Assembly (NCBI GenBank): GCA_963749715.1
Contig: CAVVNR010000012.1
Location: 257,135 to 321,134 of the forward strand
Source: Roseiarcus sp963749715
GTDB taxonomy: Bacteria > Pseudomonadota > Alphaproteobacteria > Rhizobiales > Beijerinckiaceae
Reading direction: 5' to 3'
Length of the DNA: 64,000 nucleotides
Shown: piece by piece, positions 17,276 to 25,694 of the stretch
Numbering within the stretch: the stretch's first letter is position 1
How the letters are laid out: each line of letters starts with the position of its first letter
The notes under the pieces: generated by a model
Told to the model about the DNA's origin: nothing
Databases searched by the model: none
Seen by the model: the letters and a program-made list of their open reading frames with translations, nothing else
Made by a program: the position numbers and the translations under genes

Positions 17276-18115
17276 TCAAAAGCTATACTTGAACCCGGCG
17301 AAAGGCCCGTACATCCACTGCTGGTACCGGAAGCTCCTCGGCTGGAAGGTGAGCTCATTGAAGCCGGTGTCCTGATGGGTGTACGTATACATGACGCGAT
17401 AGCCAAGCGTCGTGGAGATGTTCTGCGTCCAGTTGTAGCCGACGGAGGCGAGCGCCTGTCCGGTTGCGCTGTCGGACCAGCCGCCCAGATCGCCGAGCAT
17501 GTTCATAAACCAGCGGTCGCCGTAGCGATACTGCGCAGCGAAGCCGCCGACCGGCATGACCCAATCCTTTGTCACGGATTCGGTCCCGCTGAATAATCCG
17601 AACGGGCCGCTGACGGTGAGTTCGGTCTTACTGTAAAAGTTGCGGGCGCCGACCGTGCCGTATAGATCGAAGTTCGGGATGCCGAGCGGCACTCGAAGGC
17701 CTCCGAAGGCTGTGACAAAACCCTCGCTAAGACTAAGGTTCGTCTTTCCGCCGTAAAGCAGATTGTCCGGGTTGCTGAAGGTTCCCGACCCACCGATCCG
17801 CGACCAAACGAAATCAATTCCGCCGATAAATGTATCGTTGCGGGCGACGACGCTGCTCATGAAGCCGCCTTGAAGGTGCTCGAGCAATGTCAAAAACGAC
17901 GCATAGTAAGGCAGTGACGGCAACGCGCCGAAGCCCGTGCTTCCTGCAACGCTAGTCGCCCAACCATAGCCGGTGATCTCGAAATGCCAGGTCGAGGGCA
18001 GCGGCGGAGCTACCAATGGCTCCGGCGCTGGCTTCTTGGTCGGCAGGTCCGCCGCAACCGCGGGCGCCGCGCACAGCGCGGCGGCGACAAGAAGCGCCCC
18101 GAAATATTTTCCCAT
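17276..18115 (-). CDS. outer-membrane beta-barrel protein
   Basis: About 279 residues. A signal peptide ending AAPAVAA is followed by ADLPTKKPAPEPLVAPPLP, the common mature start of Hyphomicrobiales outer-membrane proteins, and then alternating amphipathic strands ending YGPFAGFKYSF with a C-terminal phenylalanine, as needed for barrel assembly. The ATG at 18115 is preferred over 18250 because the signal peptide starts there and GGGGCGAG precedes it. It could be a porin-like or OmpW-type barrel; no ligand can be assigned. Confidence 0.8.
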   Translation of the reverse strand: MGKYFGALLVAAALCAAPAVAADLPTKKPAPEPLVAPPLPSTWHFEITGYGWATSVAGSTGFGALPSLPYYASFLTLLEHLQGGFMSSVVARNDTFIGGIDFVWSRIGGSGTFSNPDNLLYGGKTNLSLSEGFVTAFGGLRVPLGIPNFDLYGTVGARNFYSKTELTVSGPFGLFSGTESVTKDWVMPVGGFAAQYRYGDRWFMNMLGDLGGWSDSATGQALASVGYNWTQNISTTLGYRVMYTYTHQDTGFNELTFQPRSFRYQQWMYGPFAGFKYSF

Positions 18116-18316
18116 CCCCGCTCGCCCCAAAACCGCGCAATCGACCGCCCTGCCCAAGGCTTCGAGATTGCTGCTCATCGAGGCTTGCAGCGCAAACGCC
18201 TCGAACTCGATCGCCGTCAAATTCATATCGGGGAACCGTATCGCCGGCAACAGCGCCGCTCCAAGGCTGGCATGCCGCCACCCTTGCGCCCTCGCGCTGC
18301 TCGGTTCATGGAAGCT

Positions 18317-18739
18317 TCAGATCGGCTCGCCTATCGTCCCGGTCTCGCCCCTGCTGACCTGAACCAGCATCGACAGAACGAAATCCGGCGCGAGGAAGCG
18401 CGCGCACGCTTGACCATCGGCGACGAGCGCAATCATCGACGTGCCGCCGGCGCTCGCCACGACCGCGCTGTCGCCCGGCGGGAGCTCTCGCGAGACCGGA
18501 GGAATGGCGACATACAGCGCCCGCACGAACTGGAACTGCTCGGGCGTGAGCTTCGTCAAGCGAGACACCGAGCCGATCTCGGAGACGGGAATGCATTCCG
18601 GCGCGTCGGAAGTGAGCCATTGAGAGAAAACCCCTGCCCCATGGCTGTCGTTTTGCGAGCTCACGGGTTGGGTGCGCACGCCATATCCGCTAAGGGCCGC
18701 CAATGCTGCGGCCCCGGCGAGCAAAAATGCACTGTTCAT
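18317..18739 (-). CDS. secreted hypothetical protein
   Basis: About 140 residues starting with MNSAFLLAGAAALAALSGYG, a signal-peptide-like segment, after a strong AGGAGG. The mature part contains two cysteines (PECIPVSE and GQACARF) that could form a disulfide. It has no motif that I recognise. The neighbours are the barrel protein downstream and the sigma/anti-sigma pair upstream, but spacing over 190 bp argues for separate transcription. Confidence 0.6.
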   Translation of the reverse strand: MNSAFLLAGAAALAALSGYGVRTQPVSSQNDSHGAGVFSQWLTSDAPECIPVSEIGSVSRLTKLTPEQFQFVRALYVAIPPVSRELPPGDSAVVASAGGTSMIALVADGQACARFLAPDFVLSMLVQVSRGETGTIGEPI

Positions 18740-18932
18740 GACGTCCTCCTGTCGGCCGCGCCGACATCCAAGCATCGCCGCGGTGGAGAAGGAGCGCGAT
18801 CAAACTGACATGCGACTGCCTCCGCCGAACGCAACGCCCGCGGCCCTTGCGGCGGGCCAAGCATGCGATTCCAACGTTCGCGATCGTCTTTGGTTCCCGC
18901 TAACGCGCCAATCGCGGCCGTCAAAAGGCGAC

Positions 18933-19646
18933 TTACCGCCCGACCGGGACCAGTTTGCCGACGAAGACCGGGGGTCCGGACGGTTTGCCGTCAGGCGAAC
19001 CGCCTGGAGGCTCGACGGTGACCGCGTAGGTCGCGCCCTCGACCACGGCGGGATCGTACTGGGCCAGACTAGCCCACCGCGTCGCGCTGTCCGCGGCGAT
19101 CACGCCAAGGGAGCGCGCGCCAATCTTCGGATCGATAAGCCACAATTCGTAGGCCTTGCCGGGCGGCGCGCTCGCTGCGACGGGACGGATGGTGAATTCG
19201 CGCGTGTCGAGATTGACGGTGATGGCGAAAGCGGGCGAGGCCGCGTCCTTCTGCAGGATGGCGACGTATTCATGCGGGACGGCTTCGCGTGTCGTCTCGC
19301 GGGCGACGAGCCCGATCGCCAGGATAGCGGCGACGACCGAGGCGGCGATCGCCGCCGTGCGCCAACGCGTGACGCTGCGGCGCAATGCGACCGCCGCCCC
19401 GTCGGCGGGCGCCTCGGGCGGCGCGCCTCGAATGCGCGCTTCGATCGCCCGCAGCAGGTCGCGCGGCGGCTCGATTGGTCCAGCCGCCTCGGCGAGCGGG
19501 GCGAGCCGAGCCTCCCAGGCGCGGATGGCTTCATCGAGGTCAAACTCGCGCAGCCGGCGCGCCGCCAGGACCGCGCGCTCTCCCGGATCGAGCGTACCCA
19601 GCGCATATTCCGCGGCGGCGAAATCGTCGTCCGGGCTGACTGTCAT
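18933..19646 (-). CDS. anti-sigma factor, RskA/anti-sigma-K family
   Basis: About 237 residues in the classic order: a cytosolic sigma-binding N-terminus with AEYALGTLDPGERA and a second helix pair, one membrane segment (AAIAASVVAAILAIGLVA), and a periplasmic RskA domain with LQKDAASPAFAITVNLDTRE, PPGKAYELWLI and VTVEPPGGSP. It holds the ECF sigma factor inactive until a periplasmic signal triggers release. The ATG at 19646 overlaps the sigma-factor stop by four bases, giving translational coupling and equal amounts. Confidence 0.88.
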   Translation of the reverse strand: MTVSPDDDFAAAEYALGTLDPGERAVLAARRLREFDLDEAIRAWEARLAPLAEAAGPIEPPRDLLRAIEARIRGAPPEAPADGAAVALRRSVTRWRTAAIAASVVAAILAIGLVARETTREAVPHEYVAILQKDAASPAFAITVNLDTREFTIRPVAASAPPGKAYELWLIDPKIGARSLGVIAADSATRWASLAQYDPAVVEGATYAVTVEPPGGSPDGKPSGPPVFVGKLVPVGR

Positions 19647-20227
19647 GACGCCAGGCAATCCCTGAGTTGCGCGAGACTGCGATGCAGCCAAGTCTTGATC
19701 GTCGGCACCGGCCGTCCAAAGCGCTTAGCAAGCGCCTCGCGGCTCGAACCGCGATAATAGGCGAGCAACACGACCGCGCGCTTCTCCTCGTCCAGTTTCT
19801 GAAGACAATTAAGCAGCGCTGCGAGCCCCTCCGACCGTTCGCGCGCGGCGAGCGGGTCGACCTCCTCGGCCGCCGGTTCGAAACGTTCGGACAAGTCCGC
19901 AAGCGCGCCTGGACGGACCCGCCGAACCTCGTCGACCGCCCGATTGCGGGCGATGGTCGCCATCCAGGCGAGCGGGGAGCCCTTGGCGGCGTCGAATTCG
20001 CCGGCCTTCTCCCAGATGCGCACATAGGTCTCCTGAAGCACATCCGCAGCCGCGTCGCCTCTGGGAAGAATACGGGCGACAGCCCCGTAGAGTTTCGCGC
20101 TTGTCTGCTTGTAGAGCGCGGCGAACGCCTCCGCGTCCCGCCCCGCGACCCGGCCCAAGAGAGCGGCGAGATCGTCCGTGGCCTCAGCCGGCGGCCCCTT
20201 GCGCGGCGCCTCTCCCCTGATCGTCAT
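19643..20227 (-). CDS. ECF RNA polymerase sigma factor, SigK-like
   Basis: A 194-residue sigma factor. Region 2 spans about residues 36-105 (AFAALYKQTSAKLYGAVAR, DVLQETYVRIWEKAGEFD, PLAWMATIARNRAVDEVRR) and region 4 about 135-190 (DEEKRAVVLLAYYRGSSREA, VPTIKTWLHRSLAQLRDCL). It should direct polymerase to a small regulon on a redox or envelope signal. The gene forms an operon with its anti-sigma factor. By analogy with SigK/RskA systems, the fasciclin gene directly upstream and the cytochrome b/molybdoprotein pair beyond it are the probable targets. Confidence 0.9.
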   Translation of the reverse strand: MTIRGEAPRKGPPAEATDDLAALLGRVAGRDAEAFAALYKQTSAKLYGAVARILPRGDAAADVLQETYVRIWEKAGEFDAAKGSPLAWMATIARNRAVDEVRRVRPGALADLSERFEPAAEEVDPLAARERSEGLAALLNCLQKLDEEKRAVVLLAYYRGSSREALAKRFGRPVPTIKTWLHRSLAQLRDCLAS

Positions 20228-20294
20228 TGGGGTATCCTAGTGTGCCGCGCCCGACCGGCGCAACAGCGCGCCCTTCCGGGAACGCGGCGGGCGC

Positions 20295-20324
20295 GAAAAG
20301 GGCGGGCGCTAATTGCGCCCGCCC
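20295..20324 (-). terminator. rho-independent terminator after the fasciclin gene
   Basis: A perfect 10-bp stem, gggcgggcgc / gcgcccgccc (20300-20309 and 20315-20324), with loop taatt, followed on the minus strand by CTTTTCG. It sits 30 bp beyond the fasciclin stop and separates that gene from the sigma factor gene. Confidence 0.75.
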
Positions 20325-20354
20325 ACCGCTTCCCCGTGAGCCGTAGGAGAGCGC

Positions 20355-20936
20355 TCAGCTCGGGAGCAGCACCTTGTTGATCACCTGGATGACGCCGTTC
20401 GACTGCATCACGTTCGGGATCGTGACCTCCGCCTTGCCGCCTTTGGCGTCAATGACCCAAAGATGTCCGCCGGAGCGCTCGAACGTGAGTTCTTCGCCCT
20501 GGACGGTCTTCATAATCGCCTTGCCGCCCCCGTCGCGGATCATGGCGTCGATCTCGGCTTCGGTCAGGCGGCCTGGCACGACGTGATAGGTAAGGATCGA
20601 GGTCAACATGCCCTTATTTTCCGGCTTGAGCAGCGTCTCGACCGTGCCGGCCGGCAGATGGGCGAACGCCTCGTTGGTGGGCGCGAAGACGGTAAACGGC
20701 CCGGCGCCTTGAAGGGTGTCGACAAGGCCGGCGGCCTTGACCGCCGCGACGAGCGTGGTGTGGTCTTTCGAGTTGACGGCGTTTTCGATAATGTTCTTGG
20801 ACGGATACATTGGCGCGCCGCCGACCATCTTTGTCATTTCAGCCATGGCCGGGGCGACGAAGGGCGCCGCGAAAGGCGCGGCGAAGGCGACGCCGGCGGC
20901 GAGCGCCGCGGTCAAAAGCGAAATCTTGGTGTTCAT
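20355..20936 (-). CDS. secreted fasciclin-domain protein
   Basis: A 193-residue exported protein with a signal peptide (ALAAGVAFAAPFAAPFVAPA region) and one complete FAS1 domain: NIIENAVNSKDHTTLVAAVK, GPFTVFAPTNEAFAHLP, LTYHVVPGRL and SNGVIQVINKVLLPS. FAS1 proteins bind proteins or lipids at the cell surface; in mycobacteria two of them are controlled by SigK. Its place directly upstream of a SigK/RskA-like pair repeats that neighbourhood. It has its own terminator. Confidence 0.92.
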   Translation of the reverse strand: MNTKISLLTAALAAGVAFAAPFAAPFVAPAMAEMTKMVGGAPMYPSKNIIENAVNSKDHTTLVAAVKAAGLVDTLQGAGPFTVFAPTNEAFAHLPAGTVETLLKPENKGMLTSILTYHVVPGRLTEAEIDAMIRDGGGKAIMKTVQGEELTFERSGGHLWVIDAKGGKAEVTIPNVMQSNGVIQVINKVLLPS

Positions 20937-21140
20937 TTTCCTCTCCGATGTTGGTTCGAACCCGTCGAAGCGTCATCCGCTCGTCGATTGGGACGAGGTG
21001 GTTACGGGCCGCCCAGCGCAAGGTTTCGCCACTCGGCCAAAAAAAGACGCCAACCGATGTCAGGATCGCCTTTATGAAACTGAGCCGTTCGGGTCGCGTA
21101 AGCACTTGGACCCGCCGCGACCAGCGTGGGGAGAAAGGAT

Positions 21141-21986
21141 ATGGCGTCAGTCTCTTCGAACTCGCCGGCTGACGCGGCCGCCGGCGCCCGCGTCGTCCTT
21201 CGGCATTCCGCGATCGTGCGCGTCTGCCACTGGGTCAACGCGATTTGCTTCTTCGTCCTGCTCATCAGCGGGCTGCAGATTTTCAACGCCAACCCCGCGC
21301 TCACCTGGGGCGCGACGACGAATTTCGACCACCCGTTCCTTTCGCTCGCGGCGCGCGAGAACGACAATGGCGACCCGAACGGCGGCGTCACCACGATCTT
21401 CGGGCGCGCGTTCACCACGACCGGTTTCCTTGGCGCCTCGCGCGGCGACGACGGGCAACTGGAAGAACGCGGCTTTCCTTCCTGGGCGACGTTGCCGAGC
21501 TACCAGGATCTGGCGATGGGGCGGCGCTGGCATTTCTTCTTCGCCTGGATTCTCGTGCTTAACGGACTTCTCTATCTCTCCGCCCTGATCGGGCGCCGTC
21601 ATATTCTCGACCTCTGGCCGAGCCTCGCCGACATGCGGGCGATTCCGCGAGCGATCGTCGATCACGCGCGGCTCAAATTTCCCCAGGGCGATGAGGCGCT
21701 GCGTTACAACGTGCTGCAGAAGCTCGCCTATCTCAGCGTGGTCATCGCTTTTCCGATCCTGATCTTCGCCGGGCTCACGATGTCGCCGGCGATCGACTCG
21801 GCTTTCCCGTGGCTCCTCACGCTGTTTGGCGGACGGCAGGCGGCGCGCTCCGTTCATTTCCTGCTTGCGACCTATCTCGCGCTGTTCGTCATCGTCCACC
21901 TGGTGATGGTGGTCCTCTCCGGTCCGATCAACAATATGCGCTCGATGATCACCGGCCGGTATCGCATCAGGGAGGCTCAGCGATGA
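21141..21986 (+). CDS. di-haem cytochrome b (cytochrome b/b6 domain), MsrQ/YedZ1-like partner
   Basis: About 281 residues with four main membrane helices. Likely haem-b histidines lie in RVCHWVNAICFFVLL (helix 1), RRWHFFFAWILVLNG (helix 2), and ARSVHFLLATYLALFVIVHL (helices 3 and 4). It would pass quinol electrons to a periplasmic enzyme, here the sulfite-oxidase-fold protein encoded next, whose start overlaps this stop by four bases. ATG 21141 has GGAGAAAGG upstream. The divergent fasciclin gene and the sigma factor suggest shared control. Confidence 0.87.
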   Translation: MASVSSNSPADAAAGARVVLRHSAIVRVCHWVNAICFFVLLISGLQIFNANPALTWGATTNFDHPFLSLAARENDNGDPNGGVTTIFGRAFTTTGFLGASRGDDGQLEERGFPSWATLPSYQDLAMGRRWHFFFAWILVLNGLLYLSALIGRRHILDLWPSLADMRAIPRAIVDHARLKFPQGDEALRYNVLQKLAYLSVVIAFPILIFAGLTMSPAIDSAFPWLLTLFGGRQAARSVHFLLATYLALFVIVHLVMVVLSGPINNMRSMITGRYRIREAQR

Positions 21987-22782
21987 CGGGCGGTCTCATG
22001 CGGCCTGCGGCAATAAGCGTCAGCCGGCGCAAGCTCCTGCTCGCCCTCGGCGCGGGCGCTGCAGCTGCGCCGCTCTCGGCCTGCGACACCGGCTCGCCGG
22101 CGGCGCTGTCGATTTTGGACAAGGCCGAGTCTGTCACCAAGGCCGTACAGCGCGCCTTGCTCGCCCCCCGCGCCACGCTCGCGCCCGAATATCCGCAATC
22201 GGCGCGATCTCAAAATATTTCAAGCCCAATGGCTCCGATCGATCCCGACGATCCCGACTATGTGGCCGCCGCCAGGCCGGCTTCAACGACTGGAAACTCG
22301 AAGTCGGCGGCCTCGTCGAACGCCCATGAAGCTCACGCTCGCCGACTTGCGCGCAATGCCGTCCCGGACGCAGATCACCCGGCATGACTGCGTTGAGGGC
22401 TGGAGCTGCATCGGGCAATGGAAGGGCGTCCAATTGTCGGCGCTCATCGCCGCCGCGGGACTTGAAGCCGCAAGCGCGCTACATCGCCTTCTTCTGCGCC
22501 GATACGCTCGAGCAGACGCTCGACAACACCGGCCGCTACTACGAGACGATCGACCTCATCGACGCCCATCACCCGCAGACCATTCTCGCTTACGAGATGA
22601 ACTTCGCGCCCTTGCCGGTCGAGCACGGCGCGCCGCTCAGGCTCAGGGTCGAGCGCCAGCTCGGCTACAAGATGGCCAAATACGTAATGCGGGTCGAGGC
22701 GATCGACGGCTTCACGGCGATCGCGCGTGGCCGCGGCGGGTTCTGGGAGGACCGCGGCTACGAGTGGTACGCGGGGATCTGA
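21983..22782 (+). pseudogene. sulfite-oxidase-fold molybdopterin oxidoreductase (MsrP/YedY-like), five frame changes
   Basis: Read in one frame only the first third is coding. The full protein can be traced as a Tat-type leader (SRRKLLLALGAGAAAAPLSAC), then changes of frame near 22204, 22237, 22276, 22326 and 22465. The pieces join into a normal molybdoprotein: GFNDWKLEVGGLVERP, MKLTLADLRAMPSRTQ, TRHDCVEGWSCIGQWKG with the molybdenum-binding cysteine, YYETIDLIDAHHPQTILAY and GFWEDRGYEWYAGI. Each break is a one- or two-base indel, and no in-frame stop is needed otherwise. Either the gene has decayed very recently or this stretch is poorly assembled. The intact cytochrome b partner favours the second view weakly. 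Confidence 0.85.
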
Positions 22783-22907
22783 TCGGCGCGGGCGCAACTC
22801 GAGACGCGCGCCTCAGCGGCGACCGTCCGGCGGCTCATTCGGCGCGGCCGTCCGAAGGCCGCCGCAAGACTGTGCGTATGATTGAGGCTTCGCTCGGAGC
22901 TCGTCTC

Positions 22908-23363
22908 ATGACCCCGACCCTGACCCATATCGCGGATTTCTTGGTGGAGGTCGGCGCGCCGATCAAAATCGGAGAGACCGCGCAAGGCTTAAGGCGCGTC
23001 GTGCCGATTACCGGTGGGATCATTCAGGGCGCCAGGCTGAACGCGACAATTCTCAACGCGGGCGCGGATTTTCAAATCATTCGCCCTGACGGATTCACCC
23101 GCCTCGAGGCCCGCTATGTCGCGCGGCTCGACGATGGGGCGCTCATCTATGTTGAAAATTGCGGGGTCCGCTTCGGCCCTCCGGAGGCGATGGCGCGCCT
23201 CGCCCGCGGCGAGCCGGTCGACCCGGCCGAGATCTATTTCCGCAGCGCGCCACGCTTCGAAACCGCCGCTCCGGCGTATCAATGGCTGACGAGGCCGCTG
23301 TTCGTCGCCTCCGGCGTGAGGCATCCGGACCGGGTTGCCCTCGCCGTGTTCGAGGTCGGTTAG
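22908..23363 (+). CDS. DUF3237 family protein (UPF0311)
   Basis: A 151-residue soluble protein: TPTLTHIADFLVEVG at the start, PITGGIIQGARLNATILNAG, and the ending YQWLTRPLFVASGVRHPDR are the conserved blocks of DUF3237, a family of unknown function with a small beta-barrel fold. ATG 22908 has GGAG eight bases upstream and begins the conserved part; the longer frame above it is shadow of the molybdoprotein gene. It follows the molybdoprotein gene by 125 bp on the same strand. Confidence 0.85.
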   Translation: MTPTLTHIADFLVEVGAPIKIGETAQGLRRVVPITGGIIQGARLNATILNAGADFQIIRPDGFTRLEARYVARLDDGALIYVENCGVRFGPPEAMARLARGEPVDPAEIYFRSAPRFETAAPAYQWLTRPLFVASGVRHPDRVALAVFEVG

Positions 23364-23383
23364 CGCGTGGCAGAAAACCGCCA

Positions 23384-23411
23384 CCCGCGACGCGAACCCC
23401 CGCGTCGCGGG
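23384..23411. terminator. bidirectional hairpin terminator
   Basis: cccgcgacgcg (23384-23394) and cgcgtcgcggg (23401-23411) form a perfect 11-bp stem with a 6-nt loop, between the stops of the convergent DUF3237 gene and the small secreted-protein gene. On the minus strand it is followed by GGCGGTTTTC. Confidence 0.65.
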
Positions 23412-23463
23412 CCGCCGGCGAGGAAGAATCCGGCGGCGCGAGCGCCGTCGGCCTTCGCTGAAC

Positions 23464-23625
23464 CTAGAGGCCGCAGATAGAGGTGTATCTGCCGTTCCAG
23501 TCGTGCCACCCCCCACAATTCGGGCTTGCTGGGACGAAAGGCCCGCTGGTCGGGCCGACGGCGCCGTTTGCCGGCAGAAGCATTTCGAGCGGCGCCGCGG
23601 CTACCAACACGATGAACCGTTTCAT
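23464..23625 (-). CDS. 53-residue secreted peptide with conserved-looking Cys/Trp tail
   Basis: ATG 23625 is preceded by AGGAGGTGAGCC, an excellent ribosome binding site. The product starts MKRFIVLVAAAPLEMLLPA, a signal-peptide-like segment, and ends NCGGWHDWNGRYTSICGL with two cysteines that could pair. I do not recognise a family. The strong start signal, the export signal and the terminator just beyond its stop make a real gene likely despite its length. Confidence 0.55.
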   Translation of the reverse strand: MKRFIVLVAAAPLEMLLPANGAVGPTSGPFVPASPNCGGWHDWNGRYTSICGL

Positions 23626-23710
23626 GGCTCACCTCCTTGATGTGTGTGGCAAGACAACGCACGGAGAAACGCGCGGTTCCGCGATCTCGATCAGGAAAGT
23701 TCAACTTCTC

Positions 23711-24448
23711 TTAAAGCTCTTGCACCTTCGCCGCCGCCGACAGGAAGGCGGCCCGAGAATCTGGGAGCGGCGCGTTGTTCGGCGCGAACAGGTCGCGGGC
23801 GATAAAGAAACCGGTCAAGCGAAAACCGTCAGCGATCTCACCGGCGCTTGGCCGCGCCTCGAGACGCGCGCCTTCGCGCAAGAATGCGGGCAGCGGCAGC
23901 AGACGATCGCGCCAAGGCGCTCCGGCTTCGGCGCTCACTGCCCTCCCCGATCTGGGCGAGACATAGGCCAGACCCTCGGTCGCCCCGGTCGCGGCGCAGC
24001 GGCTCAGATCGAGCCGAAACCCGCATTCAGCCAGGATCTGGGTCTCGAATCGGGCGACGAGCGCCGGGGCGATCCCGCCGTCGTCGAGAGCATCGGCGAT
24101 GAGGCTCAGCGCTTCGTAGACCCCCTCGTGCGGATCGCGCTCGGGCAGGACCCTGATCAGCTGGGCGAGATAGTTGAGGCCAGCGAGCGCCAGCGCGCTT
24201 CCCATCAGGCGCCCGGCCCTGAGCGAGAGGGGCTCGACGGCGTAGGCGCCGAGGTGCTCGTCAAGCCTCGCGCGCCAGGCGAGACCGACGGTATTGCCGG
24301 GCTGCAGCGTCGCGCTGAACCGCGCAGTGCGGGCGCCGCGAACCAGGCCGAGATGGCGGCCATGCGCGCGGGTCATCGCTTCGACGATCGCCGATTGCTC
24401 GCCGTGCCTGCGGACGCCGATGATGAGCCCCTCGTCCCGCCACTCCAT
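23711..24448 (-). CDS. recO: DNA repair protein RecO
   Basis: A 245-residue protein with the RecO OB-fold start MEWRDEGLIIGVRRHGE and the alphaproteobacterial block LVRGARTARFSATLQPGN, followed by RFETQILAECGFRLDLSRC in the helical domain. RecO works with RecF/RecR to load RecA on gapped DNA and anneals strands. The zinc-type cysteines of the C-terminal part are reduced to CGF and RCA, common in this class. It is the next minus-strand gene after moeA, with a 15-bp gap. Confidence 0.93.
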   Translation of the reverse strand: MEWRDEGLIIGVRRHGEQSAIVEAMTRAHGRHLGLVRGARTARFSATLQPGNTVGLAWRARLDEHLGAYAVEPLSLRAGRLMGSALALAGLNYLAQLIRVLPERDPHEGVYEALSLIADALDDGGIAPALVARFETQILAECGFRLDLSRCAATGATEGLAYVSPRSGRAVSAEAGAPWRDRLLPLPAFLREGARLEARPSAGEIADGFRLTGFFIARDLFAPNNAPLPDSRAAFLSAAAKVQEL

Positions 24449-24463
24449 GGCCTATCGCCTCTT

Positions 24464-25694
24464 CTAGACCCCGAGACCATGAAAGGGGATGACCCGGCAG
24501 GCGTCGCCTGCCTTTGCCGGCGCGGCGTGCGGCGCCCTGACGATGAGGCCGTCGGCGCGAGCCATCGTTTTGACGAGCGAGGAATCCTGCGAACTCGGCC
24601 GGGGTCGCGACGAGGTTCCCGTCGGGGCCGGGACTGAGCGAAGCGCGCATATAGTCCTGGCGCAGCCCGTTGGCGGGAAGGTCGCCGGCGAGGCGGGCAG
24701 ATTGGCTCAGATCGGCGCCCGGCTCGGATTCGCCGTGCAAGGCGCGGAGGAGGGGGCGCAGGAATAGGATCGCGCAGACCGTCGACGAAGTCGGATTGCC
24801 GGGTAAGCCAAGGATGCGCATGGCGCCGATCCGCCCGTGGATCAGCGGTTTGCCCGGGCGCATGGCGATGCGCCAGAAGCCGAGCTCCATCCCTCCGGCG
24901 GCAAGCGCCTGCTGGACGAGGTCGTAATCGCCGACCGAAGCCCCGCCGAGCGTCACCAGCACGTCCGCCTTGGCGTCGCGCGCGCGGGTCACTGCGTGCT
25001 TCAGCGCGCTGAGTTCGTCCACCGCGATGCCAAGGTCGATGGCGATCGCCCCGCTTGCCTCGACCACCCCGGCGACCGCGAAATTGTTCGACGCAATGAT
25101 CTGCGCCGGCCCCGGCGCCCCGCCGGGCGGGACCAGTTCGTCGCCGGTGGCCAGGATCGCGACCCGGGCGCGCCGGCGGACCGAGAGTTCGATGTGGTTC
25201 GCCGCCGCCGCCAGAGCCACGTCGCGGGGGGTTAGGCGCCGGCCTGCCGCGATTAGGGCGTCACCGGCGCGAAAATCCATACCCGCCTCTCGCAGATTGT
25301 CGCCGGCGGGCGCGGCGGCCGAGAGAAAAATCCGCTCGCCCTCGCGCCGGACGTCCTCCTGGATGACGATCGCGTCGGCGCCGTCGGGCATCGGCGCGCC
25401 GGTGAAGATGCGCACCGCTTCACCCGGACCCACGGCGCCATTGAACGCGCGGCCCGCCGCGGACTCGCCAATCACGGAGAGGCTCAAGGGCGCCGCGGCC
25501 GTGCCGGCGGCCCGCACCGCATAGCCGTCCATGGCCGAGTTCGCGAACGGCGGCTGGGTTCGCAACGCCTTGAGGTCGCGTGCGAGCACACGGCCGTAAG
25601 CCGCTTCGAGGGCGACGTTTTCTTCCTCCAACGGGATCTCAGCGGACGCTACGACGCGCGCCAGCGCTTCCTCGACCGTGATCATTGAGCTCAT
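24464..25694 (-). pseudogene. moeA: molybdopterin molybdenumtransferase MoeA, one frameshift near the 3' end
   Basis: MoeA inserts molybdate into adenylated molybdopterin. The first 370 residues are normal: PPFANSAMDGYAVRA, IFTGAPMPDGADAIV, VAILATGDELV, TLGGASVGDYDLV and ILGLPGNPTSS. Near 24591 (after ATPAEFA) one base is lost or gained; the other frame continues QDSSLVKTMARADGLIVRAP and ends IPFHGLGV at 24464, the proper domain IV. The start ATG overlaps the moaC stop (ATGA). As an otherwise intact essential-for-Moco gene, a sequence error is a fair alternative to real loss. Confidence 0.88.

Noticed and set aside
20941..20975. ggttcgaaccc motif resembling a tRNA T-loop
   Set aside because: No cloverleaf partners or acceptor stem could be found around it.
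24261..24450. Continuation of the moeA frame into recO
   Set aside because: It exists only because the frameshift removes the proper stop; the conserved ending is in the other frame at 24464.
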